Of a DNA stretch of 42,420 bases, positions 1-9,034 are shown one piece after another. The notes under the pieces are model-generated. The model had not been told where the DNA came from and searched no databases. It worked only from the letters and a program-made list of their open reading frames with translations. The stretch is from positions 1 through 42,420 of the forward strand of contig CACXVS010000023.1 of assembly GCA_902771155.1 (NCBI GenBank). Reading direction: 5' to 3'. The DNA is from an uncultured Prevotellaceae bacterium (lineage in GTDB: Bacteria; Bacteroidota; Bacteroidia; Bacteroidales; Bacteroidaceae). Position 1 is the stretch's first letter. Each line of letters begins with the position of its first letter. Made by a program: the position numbers and the translations under genes.

Positions 1-165
1 TTCGTGAATTTCCAAAGGACTTAGGCAGGAATTTATCCATCCGGATAGCGTTCCCACGCTCGGAAGGTTGTATTTTAAGGCTATTTCCTTCCGTGACATG
101 CCACTTTGCATGTATTCGATGCAGATACTGCGCTTCAATGAGCGACTGAATTTTGTTCTTCCCAT
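1..165 (-). CDS. Transposase-like HTH protein, N-terminal part (runs off the window)
   Basis: An open frame begins at the ATG complementary to 163-165 and runs without a stop off the left edge, giving 55 residues. It starts MGRTKFSRSLKRSICIEY and continues with a helix-turn-helix-like stretch containing SRKEIALKYNLPS and GTLSGWIN. This basic, short N-terminus with a 'KxIALKYNLP...LSxWI' helix pair resembles the DNA-binding first ORF of IS3-type or related insertion sequences. The family assignment is from pattern recognition only, and the rest of the gene, including any DDE catalytic domain, is outside the window. A phage or chromosomal HTH protein is an alternative. The gene points away from the guanine deaminase end. 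Confidence 0.5.
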   Translation of the reverse strand, partial: MGRTKFSRSLKRSICIEYMQSGMSRKEIALKYNLPSVGTLSGWINSCLSPLEIHE

Positions 166-210
166 AATCTTAAATGACTTTAATAAATTAACATTTAAGG
201 CTTTACGAGA

Positions 211-229
211 GTCAACCTATTTCAGTACA
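211..229 (-). repeat. Possible terminal inverted repeat of the left-edge insertion sequence
   Basis: On the minus strand this reads TGTACTGAAATAGGTTGAC, beginning with TG about 45 nt upstream of the transposase-like start codon, which is where the outer end of an IS would be expected. The matching repeat at the other end is outside the window, so this is inference from position and the TG start. Confidence 0.25.
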
Positions 230-265
230 AGACAGCCTATTTCTCCGTCATACCGAACTATCAGC

Positions 266-1540
266 TTAAATAATGATGGGTTCATGGATTTCCCGACCTC
301 GACAGAAGCGATGCACAATCTGGCGATCATCGCCCAGATAGATATAGCGCTCCAAGCGATGCAGCAGGGAATAATGGTCGTGGTTCAGGTCGTGGTCGTC
401 GATGACCAGAGCATCGAACTCATAGCCTGGCTCAAAACTGCCCACACGACCAAAGAAGTGACCTGCCGACTTCGTAGCAATCCAGAATGCCTCAGACAAC
501 GTGAGGAACGGTTTGTCGTGGTTCTGCAGATAGAGCAGCTTACTCACCTGTGTGGCGTACATCATCATACGGAAGATGCTCAGGTCGTGGCCACCGCTGA
601 TGTCACTACCCAGGCCCACACGCAATCCCTCGTCGAGGAATCGACGGATAGGCGCCAATCCTGATGCAATATTCAGATTAGACGTAGGACAATGGGCGAT
701 CATCACATCGTTTTGTTTCATCAGTTCCAGTTCTGCTCCATCCGTCCAAACGCAGTGGGCCATGATGGTGGGTGTCTGTCCGAAGAGTCCATAGCGGTTG
801 TAGGCATCGCCATAGCTGGTGCTCTCTTTTTCGAGCGTCTGCACCAATGCCATCTCTGACAGATTCTCGGAGAGGTGCGACTGCACAGGGAGCTGGTATT
901 TAGCAGCCAGATCGCCACAGGCCTGGAGCATCTCAGGCGTACAAGACGGTATGAAGCGTGGCGTGATGATGGGGCGCACCAAGTCGTCAGGTTGGTTAAA
1001 CTCGGCAATCAACGCCTCATAGCCCTCAACCATCTGCTCCACCGTCTCAGAGAGTTCAGGCGGGCAATTGCGGTTCATGGCCACCTTACCCACCATGGCT
1101 CCCATACCAGCCTCCTTGAAGAGGTTCATGAGTAAACGGGTGCTATCGGTATGACTTGTTGTAAACACACAAGCCCGCATGGTGCCAAAGCGCCAGAGGT
1201 CTCGGATAAAACGTCGGTACATGCGCTCTGCATAGGCCGCATCGGCATATTTCTTCTCTTCAGGGAAGGTATAGTTTTGGAGCCAGGGCAGGAGTTCCAG
1301 ATCCATCGCCAAACCCTGATTACGATACTGGGAGGCATGAACATGCATATCGTTCATAGCCGGGATGAGCAGACAGTCACCGTAGTCAGTGACCATCTGC
1401 TCATCACAACCCAAGGAGGACAAATCGGTGGATACGCCCACCACACGACCATCCTCGACGGCTACATAACCATTCTCGAACACCTCGAAGCAATCACGCT
1501 CCTTGGTAAAAAGGATATGTGCCTTATATACCTTTTTCAT
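266..1540 (-). CDS. guaD: Guanine deaminase (amidohydrolase family)
   Basis: This 424-residue cytosolic zinc amidohydrolase should convert guanine to xanthine and ammonia in purine salvage or catabolism. The metal-site motif is MHVHASQY (H66, H68), followed by the guanine-deaminase-like LELLPWLQNYTFPEE. The later metal and catalytic motifs VQSHLSEN, MAHCVW and GLGSDISGG, and the hallmark HCPTSNLNI, are all present. Length and motif order fit bacterial GuaD, and the 'LPWL..YTFP' stretch separates it from chlorohydrolase or cytosine deaminase relatives. It starts only 3 nt after the nuoN stop, so it is probably the last cistron of the complex I operon. This position is unusual and has no obvious biochemical reason. 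A probable IS end lies about 40 nt beyond its stop. Confidence 0.85.
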   Translation of the reverse strand: MKKVYKAHILFTKERDCFEVFENGYVAVEDGRVVGVSTDLSSLGCDEQMVTDYGDCLLIPAMNDMHVHASQYRNQGLAMDLELLPWLQNYTFPEEKKYADAAYAERMYRRFIRDLWRFGTMRACVFTTSHTDSTRLLMNLFKEAGMGAMVGKVAMNRNCPPELSETVEQMVEGYEALIAEFNQPDDLVRPIITPRFIPSCTPEMLQACGDLAAKYQLPVQSHLSENLSEMALVQTLEKESTSYGDAYNRYGLFGQTPTIMAHCVWTDGAELELMKQNDVMIAHCPTSNLNIASGLAPIRRFLDEGLRVGLGSDISGGHDLSIFRMMMYATQVSKLLYLQNHDKPFLTLSEAFWIATKSAGHFFGRVGSFEPGYEFDALVIDDHDLNHDHYSLLHRLERYIYLGDDRQIVHRFCRGREIHEPIII

Positions 1541-1543
1541 ATA

Positions 1544-2971
1544 TTACATACCAGCGGCGGCAATCCACTCGTAGATGCAGCTGACAATGCCGAAGAGGGC
1601 AATACCAACCGTACAGATGGCAAGGGCCGTCTTGGTGCCACCATCGCTCTGGAAGGTAGGCAGTGGTGTGTCGGTCTTCGTGATATACATGGCTTTCACG
1701 ATCAACAGGTAGTAGTAGAGTGACACAACCGTGTTGAGCAAGGCTATGAAGACCACGAAATAGGCAGCGGCACTACCCTGCTGAGCTGCAGCCATGAACA
1801 CAAAGAACTTCGAGAACATACCTGCAAACGGAGGGATACCTGCCAGAGAGAACAGGGCCAGCGTCATGAGGAACGACAGCTTGGGATTAGTCTGGTAGAA
1901 ACCGTTATAGGCTGCCATATCCGTACGACCGCCATTCTGATGTTCCACCACGTTGATAACGGTGAAGACGGCCATATTGGCTACGATATAGACGAGTACG
2001 TAGTAGGTAAGCGAAGCAATGCCCAGCTGACCATTACCCACCACTGCCAGCATGATATAGCCGGCCTGAGAGATGGAGCTGAAGGCCATGAATCGCTTGA
2101 GTTCGCTCTGACGGATGGCAAACAGGTTGGCCACCGTGATCGAAAGTACGATAACGATATAGAGCAGATACTCCCAATAGGCAACCAACGGCTGGAACAC
2201 CTTCATCAGGATGATGCACAGCGTGATGGCTGCGGCTCCCTTGGAGATGACACTCAGGTAGCCCGTCACTGGTGTAGGCGCACCCTGATAGGTATCGGCC
2301 GTCCAGAAATGGAAGGGCACGAGTGAGATCTTGAAGCCAAGTCCGCTGAAGAAGAACACAAGTCCCATGATGGCCAACGGTGATACGGAAATCGCAGCAG
2401 CGACATCATCGAAATAGAGTGTTCCCGTGGCTGCATAGATAAATGAGATGCCATAGAGCATGACGCCACTGGAGAAGGTTGCCACAAGGATGTACTTAGC
2501 AGCACCTTCAGCACTGTTCTTACGGTTCTTGTCGAAAGCCACCATACATGCCAGAGGCACAGATGCCGTCTCGAGTCCGAGGAAGAACAACAGGAAGTTA
2601 CCACTCGACATCATGATGAACATACCGAGCAAGGTGGAGATCACCAGCATATAGAACTCACCCTCAAGTCGCTTGACCGTCTTCAGCCAGGGCTGGGCCA
2701 TAATGATCACAATGAGTGTACCAAAGGCAAGGATGACCTTCATGACTTTCACAGCCTCGGAAGCCACATAAAGACCGCCGAAGGCCTGTGTAGGCTCTGA
2801 CAGCAAGGCAATACGCACCGGCAGCACAGCCATCAGGGCAATAGCCACAGCAGAAAGAACATCGTGCTTCTTTTCGCTCTTGTGCATGATGAAGTCGATA
2901 GCAAACACTGCTATCAGGATAAGCACGAGATAGAGTTCGGGCACCATATTTAAGAATTGACTGTAATTCAT
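1544..2971 (-). CDS. nuoN: NADH-quinone oxidoreductase subunit N
   Basis: This 475-residue polytopic membrane protein is an antiporter-like proton-pumping subunit of complex I. It has the proton_antipo_M core, with about 14 hydrophobic helices, the typical VPFHFWTADTYQGAPTPVTGYLSV segment (split across helices 7 and 8) with its conserved Lys at SVISKGAA, and FSSISQAGYIMLA further on. N-terminal MNYSQFLNMVPELYLVLILIAV is a normal NuoN start. A purine-rich AGGAGG-like ribosome-binding site precedes the start in the 19-nt gap after nuoM. Length matches the family. It is the distal nuo gene, before guaD. Confidence 0.95.
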   Translation of the reverse strand: MNYSQFLNMVPELYLVLILIAVFAIDFIMHKSEKKHDVLSAVAIALMAVLPVRIALLSEPTQAFGGLYVASEAVKVMKVILAFGTLIVIIMAQPWLKTVKRLEGEFYMLVISTLLGMFIMMSSGNFLLFFLGLETASVPLACMVAFDKNRKNSAEGAAKYILVATFSSGVMLYGISFIYAATGTLYFDDVAAAISVSPLAIMGLVFFFSGLGFKISLVPFHFWTADTYQGAPTPVTGYLSVISKGAAAITLCIILMKVFQPLVAYWEYLLYIVIVLSITVANLFAIRQSELKRFMAFSSISQAGYIMLAVVGNGQLGIASLTYYVLVYIVANMAVFTVINVVEHQNGGRTDMAAYNGFYQTNPKLSFLMTLALFSLAGIPPFAGMFSKFFVFMAAAQQGSAAAYFVVFIALLNTVVSLYYYLLIVKAMYITKTDTPLPTFQSDGGTKTALAICTVGIALFGIVSCIYEWIAAAGM

Positions 2972-2990
2972 ATCTTTCGTCCTCCTTCTT

Positions 2991-4511
2991 TTACATTACA
3001 CCAATAGACTGTAAGATCGTTCCTGCTGCAGGTGAGATCATATCGCTGAACAAGAATGGTGCACAACCAAGACCTGCCACACAGAAGATGAGGCAGATGA
3101 CGGCGACACGCTCGTCCCATGTGGCATCGGTAAGCTCAAGGTAATGCTTGTTCTCTACCTCACCATACAGGATCTTTCCTACCACTCGCAGGATATAGAC
3201 TGCCGTTACGACAATCGACGTACAGGCGATGACAGTAGCCACCATGCGGAAGGAATTGCTTGGATCGCCATAGAGCGGTTCTGCACCAAAGGCGCCTACA
3301 AAGATGGTCATCTCTGCAATAAAGCCAGAGAAACCAGGCAGACCGAGGTTGGCTAGACCTGCAATGACGTAACCCACTGCCAGGAAAGGCATGATCTTCA
3401 TCAGACCAGCCAACTCACGGATATCACGGGTATGGGTACGTCCGTAGATCATACCGATGAGGGCAAAGAAGAGGGCCGTCATCAGACCGTGAGAGAGCAT
3501 CTGAAGGATAGCACCCGTCACAGCTGTCTGACTCATCATCAGAAGGGCAAAGAGCACCAGTCCGCAGTGAGAAACAGAAGAGTATGCATTGATATACTTC
3601 AGGTCGGTCTGCACACAAGCACTCAGGGCACCATAGACCACAGAGATCGTAGTGAGGATCAGGAATATCCAAGAGAGATCCTGAGCAGCCTCAGGCAACA
3701 GATACATAGCCACACGGAAGCAGCCATAGCCTCCCAACTTCATCAGCACACCTGCATGGAGCATCGATACGGCCGTTGGTGCAGAAGCATGACCATCAGG
3801 AGACCATGTGTGGAACGGGAACAGGGCACCCAGCACACCGAATCCGATGAAGATGAAGGGGAAGAAGATGTTCTGGATGTAACCAGGAATACAGTGGTTG
3901 GCTGCAATCGTGGTCAGTTCGAAGGTATAGTTGCCACTATACTGACCATTGAAGAAATAGATACCCAGCAAACCAAGGATCAGCAGAGCAGAACCTCCCA
4001 TCAGCATGAGCGTCAGTTTCATGGCAGAATACTCTTTATGACCAGAACCCCACACACCAATCAGGAGATACATCGGGATCAGAGCCACCTCGTAGAACAT
4101 GAACATCGTGAAAAGGTCGGTAGAGATAAAGAAGCCGAACACACCCGTTGAAAGCAAGGTGAACCAGAGGAAATACTCCTTGGTAAGCGGTTTCAGTTGC
4201 CAAGAGGCAAAAGTACCTGTAAACACGATAATGCTCGACAGAAGCAACATCACCACTGAGATGCCATCGACACCCACTGAGTAGGCAATATTGAGTGGTT
4301 TGAACCAGGGCACGCTATACGTCAACAGCATCTCGGCCGTATTGCCGGCACTACGCTGCTGAATGAAATAGATCGTCAGCCATATAGAGAGGGCCAACAG
4401 GCAAGAAGCACCTGCCACCATCACACCACGCACCTGGTTGAGACTCTTGGCAAGCCACAATCCCAATAGCATCAGGGCGGGAATTATTACGAAAACACTT
4501 AATATACTCAT
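2991..4511 (-). CDS. nuoM: NADH-quinone oxidoreductase subunit M
   Basis: This 506-residue antiporter-like inner-membrane subunit of complex I contributes one proton channel. Visible signatures are MFYEVALIPMYLLIGVWG, with the conserved TM5 glutamate, and FPFHTWSPDGHASAPTAVSMLHAG, with the conserved lysine soon after at GVLMKLGGYG. SSVSHCGLVLFALL is also typical. About 14 transmembrane helices are apparent, and the length is in the normal range. It starts 4 nt after the nuoL stop and ends 19 nt before nuoN, so it is part of one tightly packed operon. Confidence 0.95.
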   Translation of the reverse strand: MSILSVFVIIPALMLLGLWLAKSLNQVRGVMVAGASCLLALSIWLTIYFIQQRSAGNTAEMLLTYSVPWFKPLNIAYSVGVDGISVVMLLLSSIIVFTGTFASWQLKPLTKEYFLWFTLLSTGVFGFFISTDLFTMFMFYEVALIPMYLLIGVWGSGHKEYSAMKLTLMLMGGSALLILGLLGIYFFNGQYSGNYTFELTTIAANHCIPGYIQNIFFPFIFIGFGVLGALFPFHTWSPDGHASAPTAVSMLHAGVLMKLGGYGCFRVAMYLLPEAAQDLSWIFLILTTISVVYGALSACVQTDLKYINAYSSVSHCGLVLFALLMMSQTAVTGAILQMLSHGLMTALFFALIGMIYGRTHTRDIRELAGLMKIMPFLAVGYVIAGLANLGLPGFSGFIAEMTIFVGAFGAEPLYGDPSNSFRMVATVIACTSIVVTAVYILRVVGKILYGEVENKHYLELTDATWDERVAVICLIFCVAGLGCAPFLFSDMISPAAGTILQSIGVM

Positions 4512-4515
4512 ATCT

Positions 4516-6507
4516 TTAGATGCATAAAAGGATTAACGTTAAAGCAACCGTACCAGTGAGGAACCAAACGGCATACTGGCGCACATCGCCACTCTGCCAG
4601 GGACGGATAGACTCACCTGCCTCATTGGCACCCCACGCCAGGAAATTGAACGTGCCGTCGACAACATGACGGTCGAACCAGGCAATAGGTGTGGAGACAC
4701 AACGGAAGATGATACGGTGGGTGACATACTGCCAGATCTCATCCTGATAGAACCGCTTATATGCGGCACGATGCAGACGTGGGAACTGCTTGTACAGACG
4801 GTCAGCAATAGGCTGACTCTCACCCTTATAGATATAAGTAGCCAGACAGATGCTCAGGATGGCAATGACCGTCGAGGTCAGAGCAATCTGCGTGTCGAAG
4901 TGGATGGTGTAGTCCTTGCCGGTGGCAGAGACAAAGCTGCCGAACGAGCCACCCCAGCCAAGGAAACCTCCAAGCGTGGAGTAGATACCCACACCAACGG
5001 TAATCGCACAAAGCACAATCAGAGGAATAGTCATTGAGAGGGGAGCCTCGTGAGGTGTATGGTGCTCATGAGCCTCCTTATTCTCCGTACCCCAGAAAAT
5101 GCCGTAATACAGACGGAACATATAGAAAGCCGTCATGGCAGCAATACCCGTCATGATCCATCCCACCACCGGACTATAGGCAAAGCAGGCAGTAATAATC
5201 TCATCTTTCGAACTGAAGCCCGAGAAGAAGGGAATACCAGCGATAGCCAGACAGGAGATGAGGAATGTGATATGAGTGACAGGCATATACTTGCGCAGAC
5301 CACCCATCAGTGCCATCTCATTGGAGTGGACTGCATGGATGATACAACCAGCACCCAAGAACAGACAAGCCTTGAACATGGCATGGGTGAACAGGTGGAA
5401 CATACCAGCCATATAACCCAACTGAGTGTGATCGTCCATCAGGGCTTCATGACCTGGCAGACTGACACCCAGTGCCACCATCATAAAGGCAATCTGGGAG
5501 ATCGTCGAGAAGGCCAGAACGCGTTTGATGTCGCTTTGGGCACAAGCTACAGCAGCTGCATAGAAAGCGGTGAACACACCCACCCAGACCACAATGCTCA
5601 TCGTGTGGGGAGCAAACGCCATCCACAAGGGGAACATACGGGCAATCTGGAACACACCAGCCACCACCATCGTAGCAGCATGGATCAGTGCAGATACTGG
5701 CGTAGGACCCTCCATGGCATCGGGCAACCAGATGTGCAACGGGAACATGGCTGACTTACCGGCGCCACCAATGAACATCAGCGTGAGAGCCGTTGGGATA
5801 ATCAAGGCACCAGCCGTAATAGCCCTACCATAATCGGCCATGATAAACGGTGTTGTTCCCTCGCCCATGATAATCTCCTGACCATGACCAGCAAAATTGA
5901 AACTGAACGACTGGGTGAAATAACCGAACATCAGAATACCGATGAGGAAGAACATATCGGCAAAACGTGTCACGATGAAGGCCTTCTTAGAGGCAGCGAT
6001 AGCTGGTTTCAAAGGATAATAGAAACCAATGAGCAGGTAAGAGCTGACACCCACGAGCTCCCAGAACATATACATCTGGAAGATGTTGGTGGCAAGCACC
6101 AAGCCCAGCATTGACATCGTGAACAGAGAAAGGAAAGCGTAGTAGCGCTGGAAGCCCTTCTCTCCATGCATATAGCCAAATGAATAGATGTGAACCATCA
6201 GTGATACCGTCGAGATCACAATCAGCATGACTACCGAGATGGGATCCAACAGAATACCGAGGTCAAAGTGCAGATTGCCCAAAGGCAACCATGTGAAATT
6301 ATACGGAACAATCGTTGGATACACCCCTTCGACACGGTCCATTCCAAAATACTGGAAGGCAGTGAGGTAAGAGAGTACCGTAACTATTCCCAGTGAACAG
6401 GTGCCGATGAGGCCGGCCACCTTGTGCTGCATCTTCATGCCAGCCAGTCCTAGAATAATGAACGACAGCAGCGGCAGAAGCATGATGAAAATAGTATATT
6501 CAAACAT
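4516..6507 (-). CDS. nuoL: NADH-quinone oxidoreductase subunit L
   Basis: This 663-residue subunit is the distal antiporter-like subunit of complex I, with the long lateral C-terminal helix expected after about residue 500. Key segments are MYMFWELVGVSSYLLIGFYY, with the conserved Glu, FPLHIWLPDAMEGPTPVSAL, HAATMVVAGVF and FSTISQIAFMMVALG. The ATG at 6505-6507 (MFEYTIFIMLLPL) was chosen. An upstream in-frame TTG at 6516 lies inside the heptamer repeat and adds only three residues. No Shine-Dalgarno is visible before the ATG, because the upstream 44 nt are almost entirely ATTGAAM repeats. Everywhere else in the operon the gaps are 19 nt or less. Confidence 0.95.
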   Translation of the reverse strand: MFEYTIFIMLLPLLSFIILGLAGMKMQHKVAGLIGTCSLGIVTVLSYLTAFQYFGMDRVEGVYPTIVPYNFTWLPLGNLHFDLGILLDPISVVMLIVISTVSLMVHIYSFGYMHGEKGFQRYYAFLSLFTMSMLGLVLATNIFQMYMFWELVGVSSYLLIGFYYPLKPAIAASKKAFIVTRFADMFFLIGILMFGYFTQSFSFNFAGHGQEIIMGEGTTPFIMADYGRAITAGALIIPTALTLMFIGGAGKSAMFPLHIWLPDAMEGPTPVSALIHAATMVVAGVFQIARMFPLWMAFAPHTMSIVVWVGVFTAFYAAAVACAQSDIKRVLAFSTISQIAFMMVALGVSLPGHEALMDDHTQLGYMAGMFHLFTHAMFKACLFLGAGCIIHAVHSNEMALMGGLRKYMPVTHITFLISCLAIAGIPFFSGFSSKDEIITACFAYSPVVGWIMTGIAAMTAFYMFRLYYGIFWGTENKEAHEHHTPHEAPLSMTIPLIVLCAITVGVGIYSTLGGFLGWGGSFGSFVSATGKDYTIHFDTQIALTSTVIAILSICLATYIYKGESQPIADRLYKQFPRLHRAAYKRFYQDEIWQYVTHRIIFRCVSTPIAWFDRHVVDGTFNFLAWGANEAGESIRPWQSGDVRQYAVWFLTGTVALTLILLCI

Positions 6508-6512
6508 AATGA

Positions 6513-6547
6513 TCAATTTTCAATGTTCAATTTTCAATGTTCAATTT
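6513..6547 (-). repeat. Five tandem heptamers (TCAATTT/TCAATGT) between nuoK and nuoL
   Basis: On the plus strand the units TCAATTT and TCAATGT alternate five times with an exact 7-nt period, filling nearly the whole 44-nt gap between the nuoK stop and the nuoL start. The same heptamer family recurs at 35455-35482 and 37757-37784. It separates two cistrons of an otherwise gapless operon and removes any recognisable ribosome-binding site for nuoL. Confidence 0.85.
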
Positions 6548-6551
6548 ACCA

Positions 6552-6860
6552 CTATCGTTTCATATTCTGGATAGCATCAACGCTGTCACTCCTGAAGTTG
6601 CGATAGACATTGATGATAATGGCGATGGCCACTGCACTTTCAGCAGCAGCAACACCAATCACAAAGAGTGTCATAAACATGCCTTCCATACCGTTGGGAT
6701 AAAGCAAGCGGTTGATAGCGGCAAAGTTGATGTCAACAGCATTGAGTACCAGCTCAATAGAGATGAGCATGGCAATCAGGTTGCGACGAGTGACAAAACC
6801 ATAGACACCGATAAAGAACAACAGGGCACCAAGTGCGAAATAACATTCAACGGGTATCAT
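6552..6860 (-). CDS. nuoK: NADH-quinone oxidoreductase subunit K
   Basis: This 102-residue, three-helix membrane subunit of complex I is related to MrpC. It carries the two conserved buried glutamates, in LISIELVLNAVDINF and VAAAESAVAIAI, that belong to the proton-relay axis. Length matches the usual 100 to 105 residues. Its start overlaps the nuoJ stop by 4 nt (ATGA type), implying translational coupling. Downstream it is separated from nuoL by the heptamer repeat. Confidence 0.95.
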   Translation of the reverse strand: MIPVECYFALGALLFFIGVYGFVTRRNLIAMLISIELVLNAVDINFAAINRLLYPNGMEGMFMTLFVIGVAAAESAVAIAIIINVYRNFRSDSVDAIQNMKR

Positions 6861-7372
6861 GCCTTATCCTCCTTTCTTGCTACAACCAAGCCACCGATGA
6901 TACATGCCAGCAGGAATACTGAGATGAACTCGAAAGGCAGTACATACTGATATTTTCCTGAACCAACGAGGGCCATACCGATATCCTTCATCGGCACCTC
7001 TACGTTGGCAATCTCCTGAGTATAGAAGCCTGTCTTCAACAGAATGAGAGTGACTACAACCAGTCCGGCTAAAGCAGCCAGTCCACCTGCAATCATCTTA
7101 CTGCTCTTAACTCGCTCCTCCAGTCCCTGAAGGGTGCGTTTGCTCACCAACTGAATGGCAAACACATAGATCATCGTAACGCCGCCGGCATATACTGAGA
7201 TCTGAGCTGCTCCCAGGAAGGTGTAGTCGAGCAGGAAATAGATGCCTGCCACACCAAAGAGCACAAACAACATGAAAGTTGCGGCTCGCATAATCTTCGT
7301 CGTGGTGACACACATCAGCGCAGAACCGATGATGAACACCGCGAGAATGATAAACATAATCGTATTACCCAT
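6857..7372 (-). CDS. nuoJ: NADH-quinone oxidoreductase subunit J
   Basis: This 171-residue, five-helix subunit of the complex I membrane arm carries the family signature around AAQISVYAGGVTMIYVFAIQL, corresponding to the flexible TM3 with its pi-bulge. The C-terminus PFEFISVFLLACIIGGLVVARK is also typical. Its length is close to other NuoJ proteins. It lies 6 nt after nuoI and overlaps nuoK. Confidence 0.95.
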   Translation of the reverse strand: MGNTIMFIILAVFIIGSALMCVTTTKIMRAATFMLFVLFGVAGIYFLLDYTFLGAAQISVYAGGVTMIYVFAIQLVSKRTLQGLEERVKSSKMIAGGLAALAGLVVVTLILLKTGFYTQEIANVEVPMKDIGMALVGSGKYQYVLPFEFISVFLLACIIGGLVVARKEDKA

Positions 7373-7378
7373 AAAGCG

Positions 7379-7924
7379 TTACTTCGTTTTAGTGTTAAAC
7401 TTACCGACTTCCCACTCTGCACCACCTTCGATGAGGTTAGGCAGAGAACCGCCCTGGTAAACCTCCTGATTCAGGTGAAGCACCAGCTTTGAGCGGTCGA
7501 ACACTGCGTTCTCGAAATCATTCGTAAACTCGATGGCATCGAAGTTGCAGGAGTTGGTACAGAGCTGGCAGAACATACAGTCGCCAAGGTCGTACGCATA
7601 ATCGTCGAGCACCTTCTTTTTCTTGCCTGTCTCAGGGTCTTCAGCCATATGAGCTGTAATCTTGATCGTTCCATTAGGACAGGCCTTTTCACACAATGTG
7701 CAAGCCGTACACTTGTAGCTGCCATCCTCGTTGCGCTTGAAAACCAAGCGACCACGGTGACGTTTAGCAACATGGAGTGTGGTCTTGCGGTTCTCGGGAT
7801 ACTGCTCTGTTGACTTATTGGTGAAGAAATCCTTGAAATATTCCTTCCAAGTGGTCTTCATTCCAATAGCCAGAGTCTTCAGGCCATGCCCGATTTCTCC
7901 AAAATATGTTTTGTTATCTTCCAT
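7379..7924 (-). CDS. nuoI: NADH-quinone oxidoreductase subunit I (2x 4Fe-4S)
   Basis: This 181-residue ferredoxin-like peripheral-arm subunit carries clusters N6a and N6b. The two CxxCxxCxxxC motifs are CTACTLCEKACP (C72, C75, C78, C82) and CMFCQLCTNSCN (C116, C119, C122, C126). The loop between them contains a lysine-rich GKKKKVLDD stretch. In a complex lacking NuoEFG, NuoI and NuoB are the likely electron entry route, so this subunit is where an alternative donor such as ferredoxin or flavodoxin could dock; that docking is inference. Gaps of 6 to 9 nt separate it from its neighbours. Confidence 0.95.
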   Translation of the reverse strand: MEDNKTYFGEIGHGLKTLAIGMKTTWKEYFKDFFTNKSTEQYPENRKTTLHVAKRHRGRLVFKRNEDGSYKCTACTLCEKACPNGTIKITAHMAEDPETGKKKKVLDDYAYDLGDCMFCQLCTNSCNFDAIEFTNDFENAVFDRSKLVLHLNQEVYQGGSLPNLIEGGAEWEVGKFNTKTK

Positions 7925-7933
7925 TGCTATACC

Positions 7934-9022
7934 TTATTTAATATATAGGCCCAGGGCCACAACAACAGTCATTATTACCAGGTTGATGAGACCGAGAGGC
8001 ATCAGGTACTTCCACTCCAGCTTCAGAATCTGGTCGATACGCAGACGTGGGAACGTCCACTTAATCCACATCAGAATCCAAACCAGGAAGAAGGCCTTAC
8101 CCATGAACCATACGATACCCGGGATGTAGTTCATCACCTCGTCGAAGCCCTCAATACCAATGTTCACAGGTGCCCATCCACCGAGGAACACCGTAGCAGC
8201 AATACCTGCGATGATAAAGAGGTTAAGGAACTCAGCAAGGTAGAAGAAACCGAAGCCCATACCAGAGTATTCGGTATGATGGCCGGCCGTCAACTCACTC
8301 TCAGCCTCTGCCATATCGAACGGTCCACGATTTGCCTCTGCGTTGCCAGCGATGAGGAACACGAAGAAGGCGATGAGCGCAGGAATATGTCCCTGGAAGA
8401 TCAGCCACTTCCAAGGACCTGTCTGCGCCTCAACAATACCACTCATCTGCATGGTTCCTGTCAGGATCACAGCAGCGATCAGACAGAGGCAGAGCGACAT
8501 CTCATAAGAAATCATCTGCACAGCCCCACGCATGGCCGAAACCACAGAATACTTATTGTTAGAACCCCAACCTGCGAGGAAGATACCTACCACGCCGATA
8601 GAAGAAATGGCGGTAAGTAGGAACACACCCACATTGAAATCGAGTATGGTGGCACCATTGTTCCAAGGGAGGAACGAGAAGGCGCCTACACTACCGACAA
8701 TCACCAAGAGCGGAGCAACAGCATAGAGCAACTTATCTGCACGATCAACAAAGAATATCTCCTTGATGAGCATTTTCAGCACATCGGCGAATACCTGCAA
8801 CAAGCCCCAGTAACCTACTCGCATCGGGCCTAGACGGCACTGGAAATAGGCACACACCTTGCGCTCCATAAATATCAGTACAATAGCAATCAGCGCGTAT
8901 CCAATGAGGATTGCCGTGCCAACTAAGATGCACTCAATTAATATCGCTAACCAGTCTGGACACCCAACAGTGAGCTTAAGAAACTGGTCGAACCATTGTG
9001 TAACTATACTAAAATCGAACAT
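7934..9022 (-). CDS. nuoH: NADH-quinone oxidoreductase subunit H
   Basis: This 362-residue membrane subunit joins the peripheral and membrane arms and forms much of the quinone tunnel. Recognisable segments are FMERKVCAYFQCRLGPMRVGYWGLLQ (split over the first cytosolic loop), NRGPFDMAEAESELTAGHHTEYSG and FRWTFPRLR-like WTFPRLRIDQI near the C-terminus. About eight helices are visible and the length is typical, though the N-terminus has about 20 extra residues before the first helix. It lies 12 nt after nuoCD and 9 nt before nuoI. Confidence 0.95.
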   Translation of the reverse strand: MFDFSIVTQWFDQFLKLTVGCPDWLAILIECILVGTAILIGYALIAIVLIFMERKVCAYFQCRLGPMRVGYWGLLQVFADVLKMLIKEIFFVDRADKLLYAVAPLLVIVGSVGAFSFLPWNNGATILDFNVGVFLLTAISSIGVVGIFLAGWGSNNKYSVVSAMRGAVQMISYEMSLCLCLIAAVILTGTMQMSGIVEAQTGPWKWLIFQGHIPALIAFFVFLIAGNAEANRGPFDMAEAESELTAGHHTEYSGMGFGFFYLAEFLNLFIIAGIAATVFLGGWAPVNIGIEGFDEVMNYIPGIVWFMGKAFFLVWILMWIKWTFPRLRIDQILKLEWKYLMPLGLINLVIMTVVVALGLYIK

Positions 9023-9034
9023 AATCCTTGGTTT

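Noticed and set aside
3432..4151. 239-residue open frame antisense to nuoM
   Set aside because: Its composition is very His/Gln/Arg-rich, no motif is recognised, and it is a shadow of the long NuoM coding frame. The similar long antisense frame at 5050-5754 was rejected for the same reason.
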